Notes under the pieces: generated by a model
Told to the model about the DNA's origin: nothing
Databases searched by the model: none
The model's input: only the letters and a program-made list of their open reading frames with translations
Made by a program: the position numbers and the translations under genes
In this document: one piece after another, positions 42,935-52,567 of the stretch
Layout of the letters: every line of letters begins with the position of its first letter
How positions within the stretch are numbered: position 1 is the stretch's first letter
Source: Daejeonella sp. H1SJ63
Lineage (GTDB): Bacteria; Bacteroidota; Bacteroidia; Sphingobacteriales; Sphingobacteriaceae
Assembly: GCF_029360775.1 (NCBI RefSeq)
Contig: NZ_JARKMZ010000028.1
Span: forward strand, 558,001 to 622,000
Direction of reading: 5' to 3'
Length of the DNA: 64,000 nt

Positions 42935-44176
42935 ATGTCTACAGAAGTAAAATGTCCCTCATGTGGTTACTCCTTTCCATTAGAGGAGGTAATCGGTAAA
43001 GAATACGAGCAGGAGCTGCGCGATAAAATGATTGCCTGGCAAAAGAAGAAAGATGAAGAGTATCAGAAAAAAGAGGATGATTTTAAGTTACAGCAGAAGG
43101 AGCTTGCAGTTAAATATGAACAGCACTTTGCTCAGGAAAAGCTGAAGATCGAAGAGGGGGTCAGGAAGGCTATTGTTGTGGATTTCGAAAATAAATTAAG
43201 TTTCCTTGAAAATGCCAATAAAGAAAATCAGGAAAAATTAAAGCTTGCCGGACAAAAAGAGCTTGAATTTCTAAAGAAAGAGCAGGAGCTTAAAACTAAG
43301 GCAGAAGAAATTGAGCTTGAAATCCAGAGGAAGATGCAGAATGAACGGAATCTGATTATTGAACAAATAAAAAAGCAGGAAACCGAAAAGAACCTGCTCA
43401 AAGAAACTGAACATCAGTTGCGTATAAAAGAGTTTGAAAAGCAATTGGAAGATCAGAAGAAATTAGTCGAAGAAATGCGTCGTAAAGCGCAGCAAGGCTC
43501 TATGCAATTGCAGGGGGAAGTTCAGGAATTGATATTGGAAGAATTATTAAAGACTACTTTCCCTTTTGATGAAATTGGTGAGGTTGGAAAAGGAGTACGT
43601 GGTGCAGATTGTATTCAGGTTGTCAGGAACAGATTTGGACAAGCTTGCGGCAAGATCATTTATGAAAGTAAACGGACTAAAGATTTTGCAAACGACTGGA
43701 TAGATAAACTTAAGAAGGATATGCGTAAGGAAGGGGTTGATGTTGCTGTAATTGTAACTCAGGCTTATCCGAAAGGAATGGATTGCTTTGGAGAACGTGA
43801 TGGGGTGTGGATATGCTCGTTTGAGGAGGTAAAGGCGGTAGCTTATGTTCTGCGAGATGGTATTCTCAAACTTTATAATGCTTCAAAATCGCAGGAAAAC
43901 AGAGGTGATAAGATGCATATGCTGTATGACTATCTGACAGGAACAGAGTTTTCAGAGCAATGGAAAGCAATTCGTGAAGGGTATATGAGCATGAGGCTAT
44001 CAATACATAAAGAACGTGATGCCATGGAAAAAATGTGGAAGATGCGCGAAAAGCAACTGGATAAGGTATTGCTCAATGCTTCAAGTATCAGGGGTTCTAT
44101 TGAAGGCATTGCCGGTGCGGACAGTATTTCACTGAGTTTGTCTGATGATGAGGATGATACCCTGTTGTTGGAGTAA
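42935..44176 (+). CDS. DUF2130-family protein with zinc ribbon and long coiled coil
   Basis: Protein of about 413 aa whose N terminus has a short zinc-ribbon-like pair CPSCGYSFPL, followed by roughly 170 residues of charged heptad-rich coiled coil (about 20-195), and a C-terminal DUF2130 domain (ELILEELLKTTFPFDEIGEVGKG, CGKIIYESKRTKDF, DVAVIVTQAYP). The C-terminal domain has features of a restriction-endonuclease-like fold (E-S-K pattern after strands), which hints at nucleic-acid binding or cleavage but is unproven. The start is taken at the ATG at 42935 right before the CxxC motif; the ATG at 42905 adds a stretch unlike the family. Confidence 0.9.
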   Translation: MSTEVKCPSCGYSFPLEEVIGKEYEQELRDKMIAWQKKKDEEYQKKEDDFKLQQKELAVKYEQHFAQEKLKIEEGVRKAIVVDFENKLSFLENANKENQEKLKLAGQKELEFLKKEQELKTKAEEIELEIQRKMQNERNLIIEQIKKQETEKNLLKETEHQLRIKEFEKQLEDQKKLVEEMRRKAQQGSMQLQGEVQELILEELLKTTFPFDEIGEVGKGVRGADCIQVVRNRFGQACGKIIYESKRTKDFANDWIDKLKKDMRKEGVDVAVIVTQAYPKGMDCFGERDGVWICSFEEVKAVAYVLRDGILKLYNASKSQENRGDKMHMLYDYLTGTEFSEQWKAIREGYMSMRLSIHKERDAMEKMWKMREKQLDKVLLNASSIRGSIEGIAGADSISLSLSDDEDDTLLLE

Positions 44177-44293
44177 AAACTATTTTTTACCGTTCATTAA
44201 ACATATCGGAGTTTTCATTTCTTACAATTGGTTGCTTAATCTGGTCCGGCTGAGTCTTAATTATCCTATATCAGTGGTCTCAATACTATTCCT

Positions 44294-44301
44294 TACTTTT
44301 G
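44294..44301 (+). promoter_or_regulatory. candidate -7 box
   Basis: TACTTTTG matches TAnnTTTG and lies 26 bases before the ATG of the degenerate helicase-like gene. No -33 TTTG at standard spacing is evident. Confidence 0.4.
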
Positions 44302-44327
44302 CATTTCAAAAATAAAAATCTGTTTAG

Positions 44328-45623
44328 ATGGTGTTGTTAGAGAAGTTGAAGCTGAGTAAGCCTTTGGTAAGGTCCATGACCGATGCAGGCTTTCTGGGTC
44401 CTAAGGATATACAGCTTAAGACAATGTCGCGCATTCTTGGCGGGCAGGATCTGATTGCAGTTGCCCCAGAAGGCTCAGGAAAGACGACCACCTATGTGCT
44501 TGGTACATTAATGAGGCTGAAATATGGCTTTGAGGAGGCTCCGAGAGCATTGGTGCTTGCACCTGATAAAGAACGGGTTCTTGCAATTATAGAGCAATAC
44601 CAGCTTTTAAACAAAAATCAGACTATTCGTATTGTGGGTCTGTATCCTGAAGGGGGCATGGAATCGCAAATGGATGCACTTGCCGACGGAGCAGACATCG
44701 TGGTGGCAACACCCGACAGGGCCAGAGCTATATATTTGAAATTAGGCCTTAATCTGAACAAAATCATCATGTTCATTGTTGATGATGCCGCAGAAATTGT
44801 CAAAAGGGGAATGCAGCTTCCGGTAGCAGAACTTGCCAGAAGTATTGTTAAGAGTCAGCGTCTGGTTTTTACGGAAGTTTACCATAGTAAATTAAAATTG
44901 TTAACTGATCAGTTCCTGAATGAACCGGCAATTATTGAGATTGGCGATCTTGGTGAACAAAAACTTGAAACAGTTGATCAGATTTTATACAATGTCCCTG
45001 ATTTTAAGACAAAGGTTAATCTCCTGAATCTGTTGCTTGAAGATGAAGAGGTATTCGACAAAGTGATTGTATTTGTAAATACCAGACTTACTGCAGAAAA
45101 AGTATTCAAGAGTCTGTTTAAATATCTGGATAAAGATATTGCCATTTATAAGCCTTTGTTTTTTGATCATCCGGGTTTTGATCTCATTGAAGAATTTAAA
45201 GCTTCTGATACCAGAATATTGCTCGTTGCCGATGATCTTAAAGAATCAATTGATCTGAAATCAATTCCAATTGTAATTCATATGGAAATACCTGCAAATG
45301 TGGAAACTTTTGTAGGCAGAATTCTGAAGAGCAATCTTGAACATGATACTGATAGGATGGGATTGAATTTTGCAACTGATATTGAACTGTCGCAGGTAAA
45401 AAAGATAGAACAGGCTATTGGTAAGCCTATAGCTATGGCAGAGCTGCCCGGGAATCTTGTGATAGAGAAGGACAAACTTAAAAAGGTTAAAAAACATGCT
45501 GAACAATCAGTTTCTACTGCTTCTGATATAGGTGCAGCCTTTCATCCTAAAAAGAAGAGCAATGCTAAAGATTATAATTACAGCTCCAAAGAAAAGGCAA
45601 AAATGAAATTTAAAAACAGGTAA
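44328..45623 (+). CDS. degenerate DEAD-box helicase-like protein
   Basis: Two-RecA-domain protein of 431 aa related to DEAD-box helicases but with altered motifs. Walker A reads PEGSGKTT at 47-54 (plausibly still ATP-binding). The DEAD motif is replaced by D152-D-A-A155. The SAT motif is missing (TEVYHSK in its place), and the C-terminal HRxGRxxR is lost (FVGRILKSNLEHD). ATPIxR is kept as VATPDR. Strand separation driven by ATP is therefore unlikely; RNA binding or a regulatory role is more plausible. The lysine-rich tail is like that of RhlE proteins. A canonical paralogue lies at 37.1 kb. Confidence 0.9.
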   Translation: MVLLEKLKLSKPLVRSMTDAGFLGPKDIQLKTMSRILGGQDLIAVAPEGSGKTTTYVLGTLMRLKYGFEEAPRALVLAPDKERVLAIIEQYQLLNKNQTIRIVGLYPEGGMESQMDALADGADIVVATPDRARAIYLKLGLNLNKIIMFIVDDAAEIVKRGMQLPVAELARSIVKSQRLVFTEVYHSKLKLLTDQFLNEPAIIEIGDLGEQKLETVDQILYNVPDFKTKVNLLNLLLEDEEVFDKVIVFVNTRLTAEKVFKSLFKYLDKDIAIYKPLFFDHPGFDLIEEFKASDTRILLVADDLKESIDLKSIPIVIHMEIPANVETFVGRILKSNLEHDTDRMGLNFATDIELSQVKKIEQAIGKPIAMAELPGNLVIEKDKLKKVKKHAEQSVSTASDIGAAFHPKKKSNAKDYNYSSKEKAKMKFKNR

Positions 45624-45663
45624 GGCCAACTAATTATAAGAGTAAACTTATTTACGTCTCTTC

Positions 45664-45697
45664 AGGCCCGATATCTTTATCTGGCCTTTTTATTATA
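45664..45697 (+). terminator. probable terminator
   Basis: AGGCC (with an adjacent GATA) pairs with GGCCT across about 14 bases, followed by TTTTTATTAT. It lies about 40 bases after the helicase-like gene. Confidence 0.6.
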
Positions 45698-45808
45698 GAA
45701 AATGAGGGATGTTTGACAAAAATCAGAATATAACTAAGTTAACTTTGCTGAAGCTTCTAATAAGCAAACACCTTGCTGTTTAATTATTGACGGCACAATA
45801 AAATCAAT

Positions 45809-46381
45809 ATGAGAAAAATTGCAGTAGCAGTTACAGGGGCAAGCGGATCAGTTTATGCCAAGGTTTTATTTGACAAACTTCAGCAGTTGCGGGAGCAGGA
45901 TCAGATTGCTGAACTTGGAATTATGATGTCTGACAATGCAAAAGATGTCTGGGTCCATGAACTTGGAAATAGATCGTTTGAAGGATATGATTTCAGATTT
46001 TTCGATAAAAGAGATTTTACAGCACCTTTCGCATCAGGATCTGCCGGTTTTGATACATTGATCATTTGTCCGTGTTCTATGGGCACTTTAGGCCGGATAG
46101 CATCGGGTACTTCTGATGATTTAATTACCAGAGCAGCTGATGTGGTTTTAAAAGAGCGCCGCAAACTGATTCTGGTGGTTAGAGAAACCCCATATAATCT
46201 TATTCACATTAATAATATGAAGACGGTTACAGAAGCAGGTGGCATTATTTGTCCGGCTACACCGTCTTTTTACAGTCTGCCGCAAACTGTAGAAGAAGTT
46301 GCTGATACAGTTGTCAGCAGAGTAATTGATCTGGCAGGATTTAAGAATGATTCTTATCGCTGGGGGCAAAATAAGGGGTAA
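45809..46381 (+). CDS. ubiX: flavin prenyltransferase UbiX
   Basis: Transfers a dimethylallyl group to FMN to make prenylated FMN, the cofactor of UbiD-type decarboxylases. The 190-aa protein starts KIAVAVTGASGSVYAKVL, the FMN-binding strand and loop of the family, and carries the CPCSMGTLGRIASGTSDDLITRAADVVLKERR segment followed by LVVRETPYNLIHINNM. No UbiD partner is in the window. It lies 74 bases upstream of mtaB. Assignment to a quinone pathway (menaquinone in this phylum) is inference. Confidence 0.95.
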   Translation: MRKIAVAVTGASGSVYAKVLFDKLQQLREQDQIAELGIMMSDNAKDVWVHELGNRSFEGYDFRFFDKRDFTAPFASGSAGFDTLIICPCSMGTLGRIASGTSDDLITRAADVVLKERRKLILVVRETPYNLIHINNMKTVTEAGGIICPATPSFYSLPQTVEEVADTVVSRVIDLAGFKNDSYRWGQNKG

Positions 46382-46438
46382 AAAGATAGAATACTTAAGA
46401 GTAGATCCGGATATGATATGCTGTTCGGGCACATTTCT

Positions 46439-46446
46439 TATCTTTG
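46439..46446 (+). promoter_or_regulatory. candidate -7 box for mtaB
   Basis: TATCTTTG matches the TAnnTTTG consensus. It ends only 9 bases before the mtaB ATG, so the transcript would have almost no leader. Confidence 0.45.
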
Positions 46447-46455
46447 TGAATTATT

Positions 46456-47775
46456 ATGAATAAAAAGGTTGCATTTTATACCCTGGGCTGCAAACTCAAC
46501 TTTTCTGAAACTTCGGCTATCGGCCGGCAGTTCAGCGAAGCAGGGTTTGAAACAGTATCATTTACAGATAAAGCCGATGTTTATCTCATAAATACCTGTT
46601 CAGTAACAGACCATGCTGATAAAAAATGTCGCAAGGTTGTTAAAGAAGCTCTTAAACATTCACCAAATGCATATATAGCTATTGTAGGATGTTATGCACA
46701 GCTTAAACCTAAAGAGATTTCTGAAATTCCCGGTGTTGATGTGGTATTGGGTGCAGCCGAAAAATTCAGGATCACAGAATATATTACTGATCTGACCAAG
46801 AATGAGAAGACTCAGGTTTATAATCAGGACATCTCAGAAGCCAAAGACTTTATTTCTTCTTATTCATTCGGGGAGCGTACCCGTACCTTTCTTAAGGTTC
46901 AGGATGGTTGCGATTATACCTGCTCGTTTTGTACAATTCCCCTGGCCAGAGGAGCCAGCAGGAGCGATACGATTGAACATGTAATTAAACAGGCAAATGA
47001 GATCGCGGCTTCGGGAGTTAAGGAAATAGTACTTACCGGTGTCAACCTTGGCGATTTTGGGATCAGAAACGGACAGCGGGAGAATAAGTTCTTTGATCTG
47101 GTAAAAGAACTGGATAAAGTAGATGGTATTGACAGAATCAGAATTTCTTCCATAGAGCCTAATTTGCTTTCTAACGAGATCATTGAATTTGTAGCCGGTT
47201 CAGAAAGATTTGTTCCTCATTTTCATATTCCTCTTCAATCAGGCTGTAATAAAATTTTAGGCCTGATGCGTCGTCGTTATAAAAGAGAACTATATGCCGA
47301 CAGGATATCGGAGATCAAAAAATTAATGCCGGATTGCTGTATCGGAGTAGATGTTATTGTTGGATTTCCGGGCGAAAGCAATGAGGATTTTCTTGAAACT
47401 TATAATTTCCTTAACGGGCTGGAGGTTTCATACCTTCATGTTTTCACTTATTCTGAAAGGGAAAATACATCTGCAGCCGAAATGAAAGGGGTTGTTCCCG
47501 GAGCTGTGAGAGCAGAACGCAGCAAAATGCTGCATATTCTGTCAGAGAAAAAAAGGCGTGCATTTTATGATACCCAGACCGGTAAAACTGCAGAAGTTTT
47601 ATTTGAGGGTGATCATAAAAATGGGTATATGCATGGTTTCAGCAGAAACTATGTAAAAGTTAAAGCGCCCTATGATCCTTTGATGATTAACGAAATCAGG
47701 AATGTGAAATTTGAAAATATTGCCTCTGATGGTGATATGGAGATTTCTGAAACTCCGGAAGTTCTGACACACTGA
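46456..47775 (+). CDS. mtaB: tRNA t6A37 C2-methylthiotransferase MtaB
   Basis: Radical-SAM enzyme that adds a methylthio group to t6A at position 37 of tRNAs reading ANN codons. The N-terminal UPF0004 domain has three cysteines for an auxiliary 4Fe-4S cluster (C12, C48, C79). The radical-SAM cluster motif is C152-x3-C156-x2-C159. A TRAM domain closes the C terminus (EVLFEGDHKNGYMHGFSRNYVKVKAPYD). Length 439 aa and the starting KVAFYTLGCKLNFSET are characteristic of MtaB rather than MiaB or RimO. Followed after 96 bases by lgt. Confidence 0.96.
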   Translation: MNKKVAFYTLGCKLNFSETSAIGRQFSEAGFETVSFTDKADVYLINTCSVTDHADKKCRKVVKEALKHSPNAYIAIVGCYAQLKPKEISEIPGVDVVLGAAEKFRITEYITDLTKNEKTQVYNQDISEAKDFISSYSFGERTRTFLKVQDGCDYTCSFCTIPLARGASRSDTIEHVIKQANEIAASGVKEIVLTGVNLGDFGIRNGQRENKFFDLVKELDKVDGIDRIRISSIEPNLLSNEIIEFVAGSERFVPHFHIPLQSGCNKILGLMRRRYKRELYADRISEIKKLMPDCCIGVDVIVGFPGESNEDFLETYNFLNGLEVSYLHVFTYSERENTSAAEMKGVVPGAVRAERSKMLHILSEKKRRAFYDTQTGKTAEVLFEGDHKNGYMHGFSRNYVKVKAPYDPLMINEIRNVKFENIASDGDMEISETPEVLTH

Positions 47776-47871
47776 TCTTTAGCGGCTTATTCCCCTGAAT
47801 TTAGCTTTAGGCTAATATTTTTTCAGCTTTTCTTAACATTGTAAATACTAACAAGATCGTATATTTAGAAA

Positions 47872-49032
47872 ATGTTTCCAACCATTACCCACCTTATTGA
47901 ATATTTAACAGGCATAAGTATTCCTTTACCAATACAAACATTTGGTTTTTTTGTGGCTATTGCATTTGCAGCCGGATATTGGGCATTATCGCAGGAGTTT
48001 AAGAGAAAGGAAGCTCTGGGACTGGTTAAGCCATTCATCAGAGAAGTAAAGATTGGAGAACCTGCATCTGTTCAGGAACTTGCATTTAATGGAGTTTTCG
48101 GATTTCTGGTAGGCTATAAAATACTGGATGGATTACTTAATTACACTGCTTTTGTAGCTAATCCGCAGGCTTTTATTTTATCAGCAAGGGGCAGCTTTTT
48201 AGGCGGACTGATTTTTGCAGCGTTATTTGTTTACTGGGCCTATACTGAAAAGAATAAACAAAAATTAAGTCATCCTAAACTTGTTAAAGAAACCATACAT
48301 CCATACCAGACGATGGGTACTTTGTTGATGTGGGCAGCAATCTGGGGGTTTTTAGGAGCAAAACTGTTTCACAATTTAGAGTACTGGGATGATTTTGTGA
48401 AGGATCCGATTGGTGGATTGTTGTCATTCAGTGGCTTAACTTTTTATGGCGGTTTGATCATGGGGGGAGCTGCAGTACTCTATCATGCAAATAAATATGG
48501 GATCAAATGGATTCATATGCTGGATATTGCAGGTCCGGGTATGATGCTGGCCTATGCTGTTGGCAGGATTGGATGTCACTTATCAGGAGATGGTGACTGG
48601 GGAATCGTAAATATGACTCCCAAGCCGTCCTGGTTAAGCTGGGCACCCGACTGGCTTTGGGCATTTAAATATCCCCATAATGTGGTGAATGAAGGTGTTC
48701 CAATTCCCGGCTGTGTTGGTACATTTTGTAATGAATTGCCAATGCCTGTGTTCCCGACTCCTTTGTATGAAGTAATCATGGGTCTGATCATTTTTGCTAT
48801 TTTATGGATGCTTAGACATCAGATAAAAGCTCCCGGATTAATGTGGTCTATCTATCTCATCTTTAACGGAGCTGAGCGCTTTCTGATCGAAACCATTAGG
48901 GTAAATTCTAAATATCATGCATTCGGAATTGGTTTTACACAGGCCGAGTTAATCTCAACAATACTGGTACTTTTAGGAGTGATCGGAGTAATCTGGTCGC
49001 TGAAAAATGAAAAAAACTATCAAACAGCCTGA
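47872..49032 (+). CDS. lgt: prolipoprotein diacylglyceryl transferase
   Basis: Inner-membrane enzyme that attaches diacylglycerol to the lipobox cysteine of prolipoproteins, the first step in lipoprotein maturation. Multiple hydrophobic helices are seen, with the family segments SFGLTFYGG-like ([14 protein letters not shown]), an arginine-rich [18 protein letters not shown], and the C-terminal [15 protein letters not shown]. At 386 aa it is longer than many bacterial Lgt proteins, mainly through an N-terminal and inter-helix extension typical of Bacteroidota. It would process the many lipoproteins of this window. The next gene starts 3 bases after its stop. Confidence 0.95.
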   Translation: MFPTITHLIEYLTGISIPLPIQTFGFFVAIAFAAGYWALSQEFKRKEALGLVKPFIREVKIGEPASVQELAFNGVFGFLVGYKILDGLLNYTAFVANPQAFILSARGSFLGGLIFAALFVYWAYTEKNKQKLSHPKLVKETIHPYQTMGTLLMWAAIWGFLGAKLFHNLEYWDDFVKDPIGGLLSFSGLTFYGGLIMGGAAVLYHANKYGIKWIHMLDIAGPGMMLAYAVGRIGCHLSGDGDWGIVNMTPKPSWLSWAPDWLWAFKYPHNVVNEGVPIPGCVGTFCNELPMPVFPTPLYEVIMGLIIFAILWMLRHQIKAPGLMWSIYLIFNGAERFLIETIRVNSKYHAFGIGFTQAELISTILVLLGVIGVIWSLKNEKNYQTA

Positions 49033-49035
49033 TCT

Positions 49036-49827
49036 ATGGATCTTTCGAAATTAACCACTGAAGTAATTTTACTTACAAAAGAAGTAGGGGGATTTATCCG
49101 TGGGGAGGCTCTTGTTTTTGATACAAAGAGTATTGAATATAAGGGACTTCATGATATGGTTTCTTACGTTGATAAAACAGCTGAACTGAATCTTGTTAAA
49201 GGACTTTCTTTATTACTTCCCGAAGCCGGATTTGTAACCGAAGAGAAGACAAGCAATACTATCGGGGAAAAATATAACTGGATAATTGACCCATTGGATG
49301 GTACGACCAATTTTATTCATGGCATTCCAACCTTTTCAGTAAGTATTGCCCTTGAGTATAATAATGAACTTATATTGGGTGTTGTATATGAGATAAACAG
49401 GGATGAGTGCTTTTCGGCCTGGAAGAATGGAGGTGCTTATCTTAATGATAAACGAATTTCTGTTTCGAAAACCCCGGGCATTGATAATTCATTGCTGGCA
49501 ACAGGTTATCCTTTTTATGAATTTTCAAAGCTTGATTCATATCTTGAAGTGCTTAAAGCATTTATGCAAAGATGCCATGGAATCAGAAGAATTGGTTCTG
49601 CTGCTATTGACCTTGCCTATGTTGCCTCAGGTAGATTTGACGGGTATTTTGAATATAATCTGAATTCTTATGATATTGCGGCCGGAATAATACTTGTGAG
49701 AGAGGCAGGTGGGCAGGTATTTGATTTCAGAGGTGGTAATGAATGTATTTCAAGAAGAGAGATTATTGCGACCAATGGATTTATTTCTGAAGATATTCTG
49801 AAAGTTATTACTGAAAAATTTAAATAA
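49036..49827 (+). CDS. inositol monophosphatase-family protein
   Basis: Mg-dependent small phosphatase of 263 aa. Metal motifs are E70-E (VTEEKT) and D85-P-L-D88-G-T-T-N, with the late aspartate in NSYDIAAGIILVREAGG. Family members hydrolyse inositol phosphates, 3'-phosphoadenosine-5'-phosphate (CysQ) or histidinol phosphate; sequence alone does not decide. It starts 3 bases after lgt, so the two genes are cotranscribed, although no functional link is known. Confidence 0.93.
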   Translation: MDLSKLTTEVILLTKEVGGFIRGEALVFDTKSIEYKGLHDMVSYVDKTAELNLVKGLSLLLPEAGFVTEEKTSNTIGEKYNWIIDPLDGTTNFIHGIPTFSVSIALEYNNELILGVVYEINRDECFSAWKNGGAYLNDKRISVSKTPGIDNSLLATGYPFYEFSKLDSYLEVLKAFMQRCHGIRRIGSAAIDLAYVASGRFDGYFEYNLNSYDIAAGIILVREAGGQVFDFRGGNECISRREIIATNGFISEDILKVITEKFK

Positions 49828-49862
49828 TAAATTCATAGATTTATCATATAAACTTTAAGATT

Positions 49863-50333
49863 ATGACTTTAAAAAGGAAAATTTTGCTTCTTCTCATTGC
49901 CGTATTGGTAATTATTCAGTTTTTCAGACCTGCACTTAATCAGTCATCAGCTGAAACTCCAAATGATATTTTTGTTCATTATGCAGCTCCTGATAGTCTC
50001 CGGCAAATGATCAGTACATCATGTTATGATTGCCACAGTAATAATACCGTTTATCCATGGTATTCAAACATTCAACCTGTGGCATGGTGGTTGGCAAATC
50101 ACGTAAACGAAGGGAAGTCAGAACTTAATTTTTCAGAATTTGCTACCTATAAGCCCAAAAAGGCTGATCATAAATTGGAAGAACTTATAGAAATGATTGA
50201 GAAAGGTGAGATGCCGCTTAAATCATACACTATTATTCATGGTAATGCCAAATTATCTGCTGATCAGCAAAAAACGATCACTGATTGGGCCAAAGGGCTA
50301 AGGGCTCAAATTCAGCCTAATATTAAGGAATAA
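49863..50333 (+). CDS. haem-binding-domain cytochrome (Haem_bd type)
   Basis: Small membrane-anchored haem protein of 156 aa. One N-terminal helix (KILLLLIAVLVIIQFF) precedes the haem motif C54-Y-D-C57-H58. The segment NNTVYPWYSNIQPVAWWLANHVNEGKSELNFSEF is characteristic of the Bacteroidota Haem_bd family. It probably carries electrons outside the cytoplasm, possibly for the same respiratory chain that would serve the sugar-oxidising dehydrogenases of the left block, though no direct link is seen. Ends at a bidirectional terminator. Confidence 0.93.
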   Translation: MTLKRKILLLLIAVLVIIQFFRPALNQSSAETPNDIFVHYAAPDSLRQMISTSCYDCHSNNTVYPWYSNIQPVAWWLANHVNEGKSELNFSEFATYKPKKADHKLEELIEMIEKGEMPLKSYTIIHGNAKLSADQQKTITDWAKGLRAQIQPNIKE

Positions 50334-50351
50334 CAGATACAGGAATAAAAC

Positions 50352-50381
50352 AAAAAAGGATCCTATATGGGATCCTTTTTT
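50352..50381. terminator. bidirectional terminator
   Basis: AAAAAAGGATCC pairs exactly with 50370-50381 around TATATG, with U-tracts in both directions between the convergent haem-binding and Nfu genes. Confidence 0.93.
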
Positions 50382-50401
50382 GTTAACGATGAAAATTCTA
50401 T

Positions 50402-50965
50402 TTATAAAGCTTCTGAAACTACTTCAGTAACTTCCGGTACCATTCTTTTTAAAAGATTTTCAATACCTGATTTTAAGGTAATTGTTGAAGAAGGACATCC
50501 GCTGCATGAACCACGTAATTCGACGGTTACAATTCCTTCATTGTATGATTTGTAGGAGATGGCGCCACCATCCTGTTCAACAGCCGGGCGTACATAATCA
50601 TGCAGGATCTGCTGAATTTTAATTTCAGTTTCAGTTCCTTCAAAATTAGCAGTAGCTTCTTCTTTTTCAAGGATTTTTAGCTCTGATTCAACCGCACCCT
50701 TTACAAATTCCTTTAAAATTGGTTCTATATCCTCCCAGTTAGCAGTTTCTGATTTTGTGACGGTGACGAAGTTACTCGCAAAAAATACACCAGTAACAAA
50801 ATTGAACTTGAAAAGTTCTCTTGCAAAATGAGATTTCTCTGCACTTTCCTTTGTTGGGAAGTCGATACTATTGTTGGTTAATAGTTTGTTAACTAAAAAC
50901 TTACGGGTAGCCGGATTAGGTGTAATCTCTGTATATACGTTTGTGGTTGATGTTGCAATACTCAT
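50402..50965 (-). CDS. Nfu-type Fe-S cluster carrier protein
   Basis: Fe-S cluster delivery protein of 187 aa. The N-terminal Nfu_N scaffold domain (about 10-85, starting TEITPNPATRKFLVNK) is followed by a C-terminal NifU domain with the cluster-binding pair C154-S-G-C157 in ELRGSCSGCPSSTITLKSGIE. The phylum's respiratory and radical-SAM enzymes (for example NuoB or MtaB) are plausible clients. It lies 59 bases downstream of purB on the same strand but is oriented as a separate short unit. Confidence 0.95.
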   Translation of the reverse strand: MSIATSTTNVYTEITPNPATRKFLVNKLLTNNSIDFPTKESAEKSHFARELFKFNFVTGVFFASNFVTVTKSETANWEDIEPILKEFVKGAVESELKILEKEEATANFEGTETEIKIQQILHDYVRPAVEQDGGAISYKSYNEGIVTVELRGSCSGCPSSTITLKSGIENLLKRMVPEVTEVVSEAL

Positions 50966-51024
50966 GGTGAAAAATTTAGATACAAAATTAGTAAATTTTA
51001 AACGGGTAATCTTACCAATTCAAG

Positions 51025-52389
51025 TTATGACACATGAATGACCGCCTTAATTCCTGTATAATTTGAAGGTGAAATAGCCTTTAACTCTTGTTTTACTGAT
51101 TCTGATATTTCCAGTCTGTCAACAAATTCTGCAATTGTGTCCTTATTTATTTGCTGATTTGTTCTGGTCAGATCCTTAAGCGCTTCATATGGATTAGGAT
51201 AACCCTCACGTCTCAGAATGGTCTGTATGGCTTCGGCAACAACAGCCCAATTAGCTTCCAGATCATTACTGATAGCATCTTCATTAAGTAACAGCTTATT
51301 CAACCCTTTTATAGTAGATTTAATGGCTATTAATGTATGAGCTACGGGTACGCCGATATTTCTTAATACAGTTGAATCCGTTAAGTCTCTTTGTAATCTT
51401 GAAACAGGTAGTTTGGCCGACAAATGTTCAAAAATGGCATTGGCCAAACCTAAGTTACCTTCTGAGTTTTCAAAATCTATTGGATTAACCTTATGGGGCA
51501 TTGCTGAAGATCCAACTTCACCGGCTTTAATCTTTTGCTTGAAATAATTCATGGAAATATAAGTCCAGAAATCTCTGTCAAGATCAATCAGGATAGTATT
51601 AACGCGTTTAATAGCATCGCAGTGGGCAGCAAAATTATCGTAGTGCTCAATCTGGGTAGTGTATTGAGAACGGTTTAATTTCAACCGCTCATTCACAAAT
51701 TTATTAGCGAATGTAGTCCAGGTTATTTGAGGATACGCAACGTAATGTGCATTGAAGTTTCCTGTTGCTCCACCAAATTTAGCTGAGTATGGAATTGCCT
51801 TTAGTTGCTGAAGCTGCGCTTCAATACGTTCAACAAATACCTGTATCTCTTTTCCCAGTACTGTTGGTGAAGCAGGCTGTCCATGAGTATGGGCAAGCAT
51901 TGGAATGGTTGCCCATTCACTAACTCTTATTTTAAGATTTTCCAGTAATTCATTAATTGCCGGAATATATGACTCTTCAAGGGCTAATTTAAAAGAATAC
52001 GGAATTGCGGTATTATTAATGTCCTGCGATGTTAATCCAAAATGAATAAACTCCTTATACTGATCCAGACCTAATTCAGAGAATTTATCTTTAATGAAGT
52101 ATTCAACCGCTTTTACATCGTGATTTGTAGTTTTTTCAATATGCTTAATCGCTTCAGCATCGGCTTCACTAAAATTTTGATAAACTGATCTTAATGCCGC
52201 AAATTTTTCTGTTTCAAAACCCGCCAATTGAGGTAATGGCAGTTCACACAATGAAATGAAGTATTCTATTTCTACATAAACTCTGTACCTGATCAGTGCT
52301 GCTTCAGAAAAATATGCAGATAATTCCTTCGTAGAATTATGATAACGCCCATCAATAGGAGATATGGCGGATAATGGAGTTAGATTCAT
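51025..52389 (-). CDS. purB: adenylosuccinate lyase
   Basis: Cleaves adenylosuccinate to AMP and SAICAR to AICAR, releasing fumarate, in purine synthesis. The 454-aa protein carries the fumarase/aspartase-superfamily signature SSAMPHKVNPIDFENSEGN (flexible loop with the catalytic serine), plus TSQDINNT and AHTHGQPASPT for the other histidine regions. The N terminus LTPLSAISPIDGRY is the usual PurB start. The divergent TetR gene begins about 180 bases away, so the spacer must hold both promoters. Confidence 0.97.
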   Translation of the reverse strand: MNLTPLSAISPIDGRYHNSTKELSAYFSEAALIRYRVYVEIEYFISLCELPLPQLAGFETEKFAALRSVYQNFSEADAEAIKHIEKTTNHDVKAVEYFIKDKFSELGLDQYKEFIHFGLTSQDINNTAIPYSFKLALEESYIPAINELLENLKIRVSEWATIPMLAHTHGQPASPTVLGKEIQVFVERIEAQLQQLKAIPYSAKFGGATGNFNAHYVAYPQITWTTFANKFVNERLKLNRSQYTTQIEHYDNFAAHCDAIKRVNTILIDLDRDFWTYISMNYFKQKIKAGEVGSSAMPHKVNPIDFENSEGNLGLANAIFEHLSAKLPVSRLQRDLTDSTVLRNIGVPVAHTLIAIKSTIKGLNKLLLNEDAISNDLEANWAVVAEAIQTILRREGYPNPYEALKDLTRTNQQINKDTIAEFVDRLEISESVKQELKAISPSNYTGIKAVIHVS

Positions 52390-52567
52390 AAACTAATTTT
52401 TTGCAAATCTACAATTTTTGAATTATATCAGCTCCTTATCCCGGCTCTTTGTCACCCCTGATAAGTTTTGTCGGAATTATGTCAAACAATTGACCATGGT
52501 AAAAATAATAACCGGAAACTTTGGTATTAAAAAATGTTTCCATAGTTTTAGCCGGAAATTAAATTTC

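Noticed and set aside
52418-52567. Extended N terminus of the TetR regulator
   Set aside because: The extra 50 residues have no resemblance to the family and cover the presumed promoter region; the GTG at 52568 is preferred.
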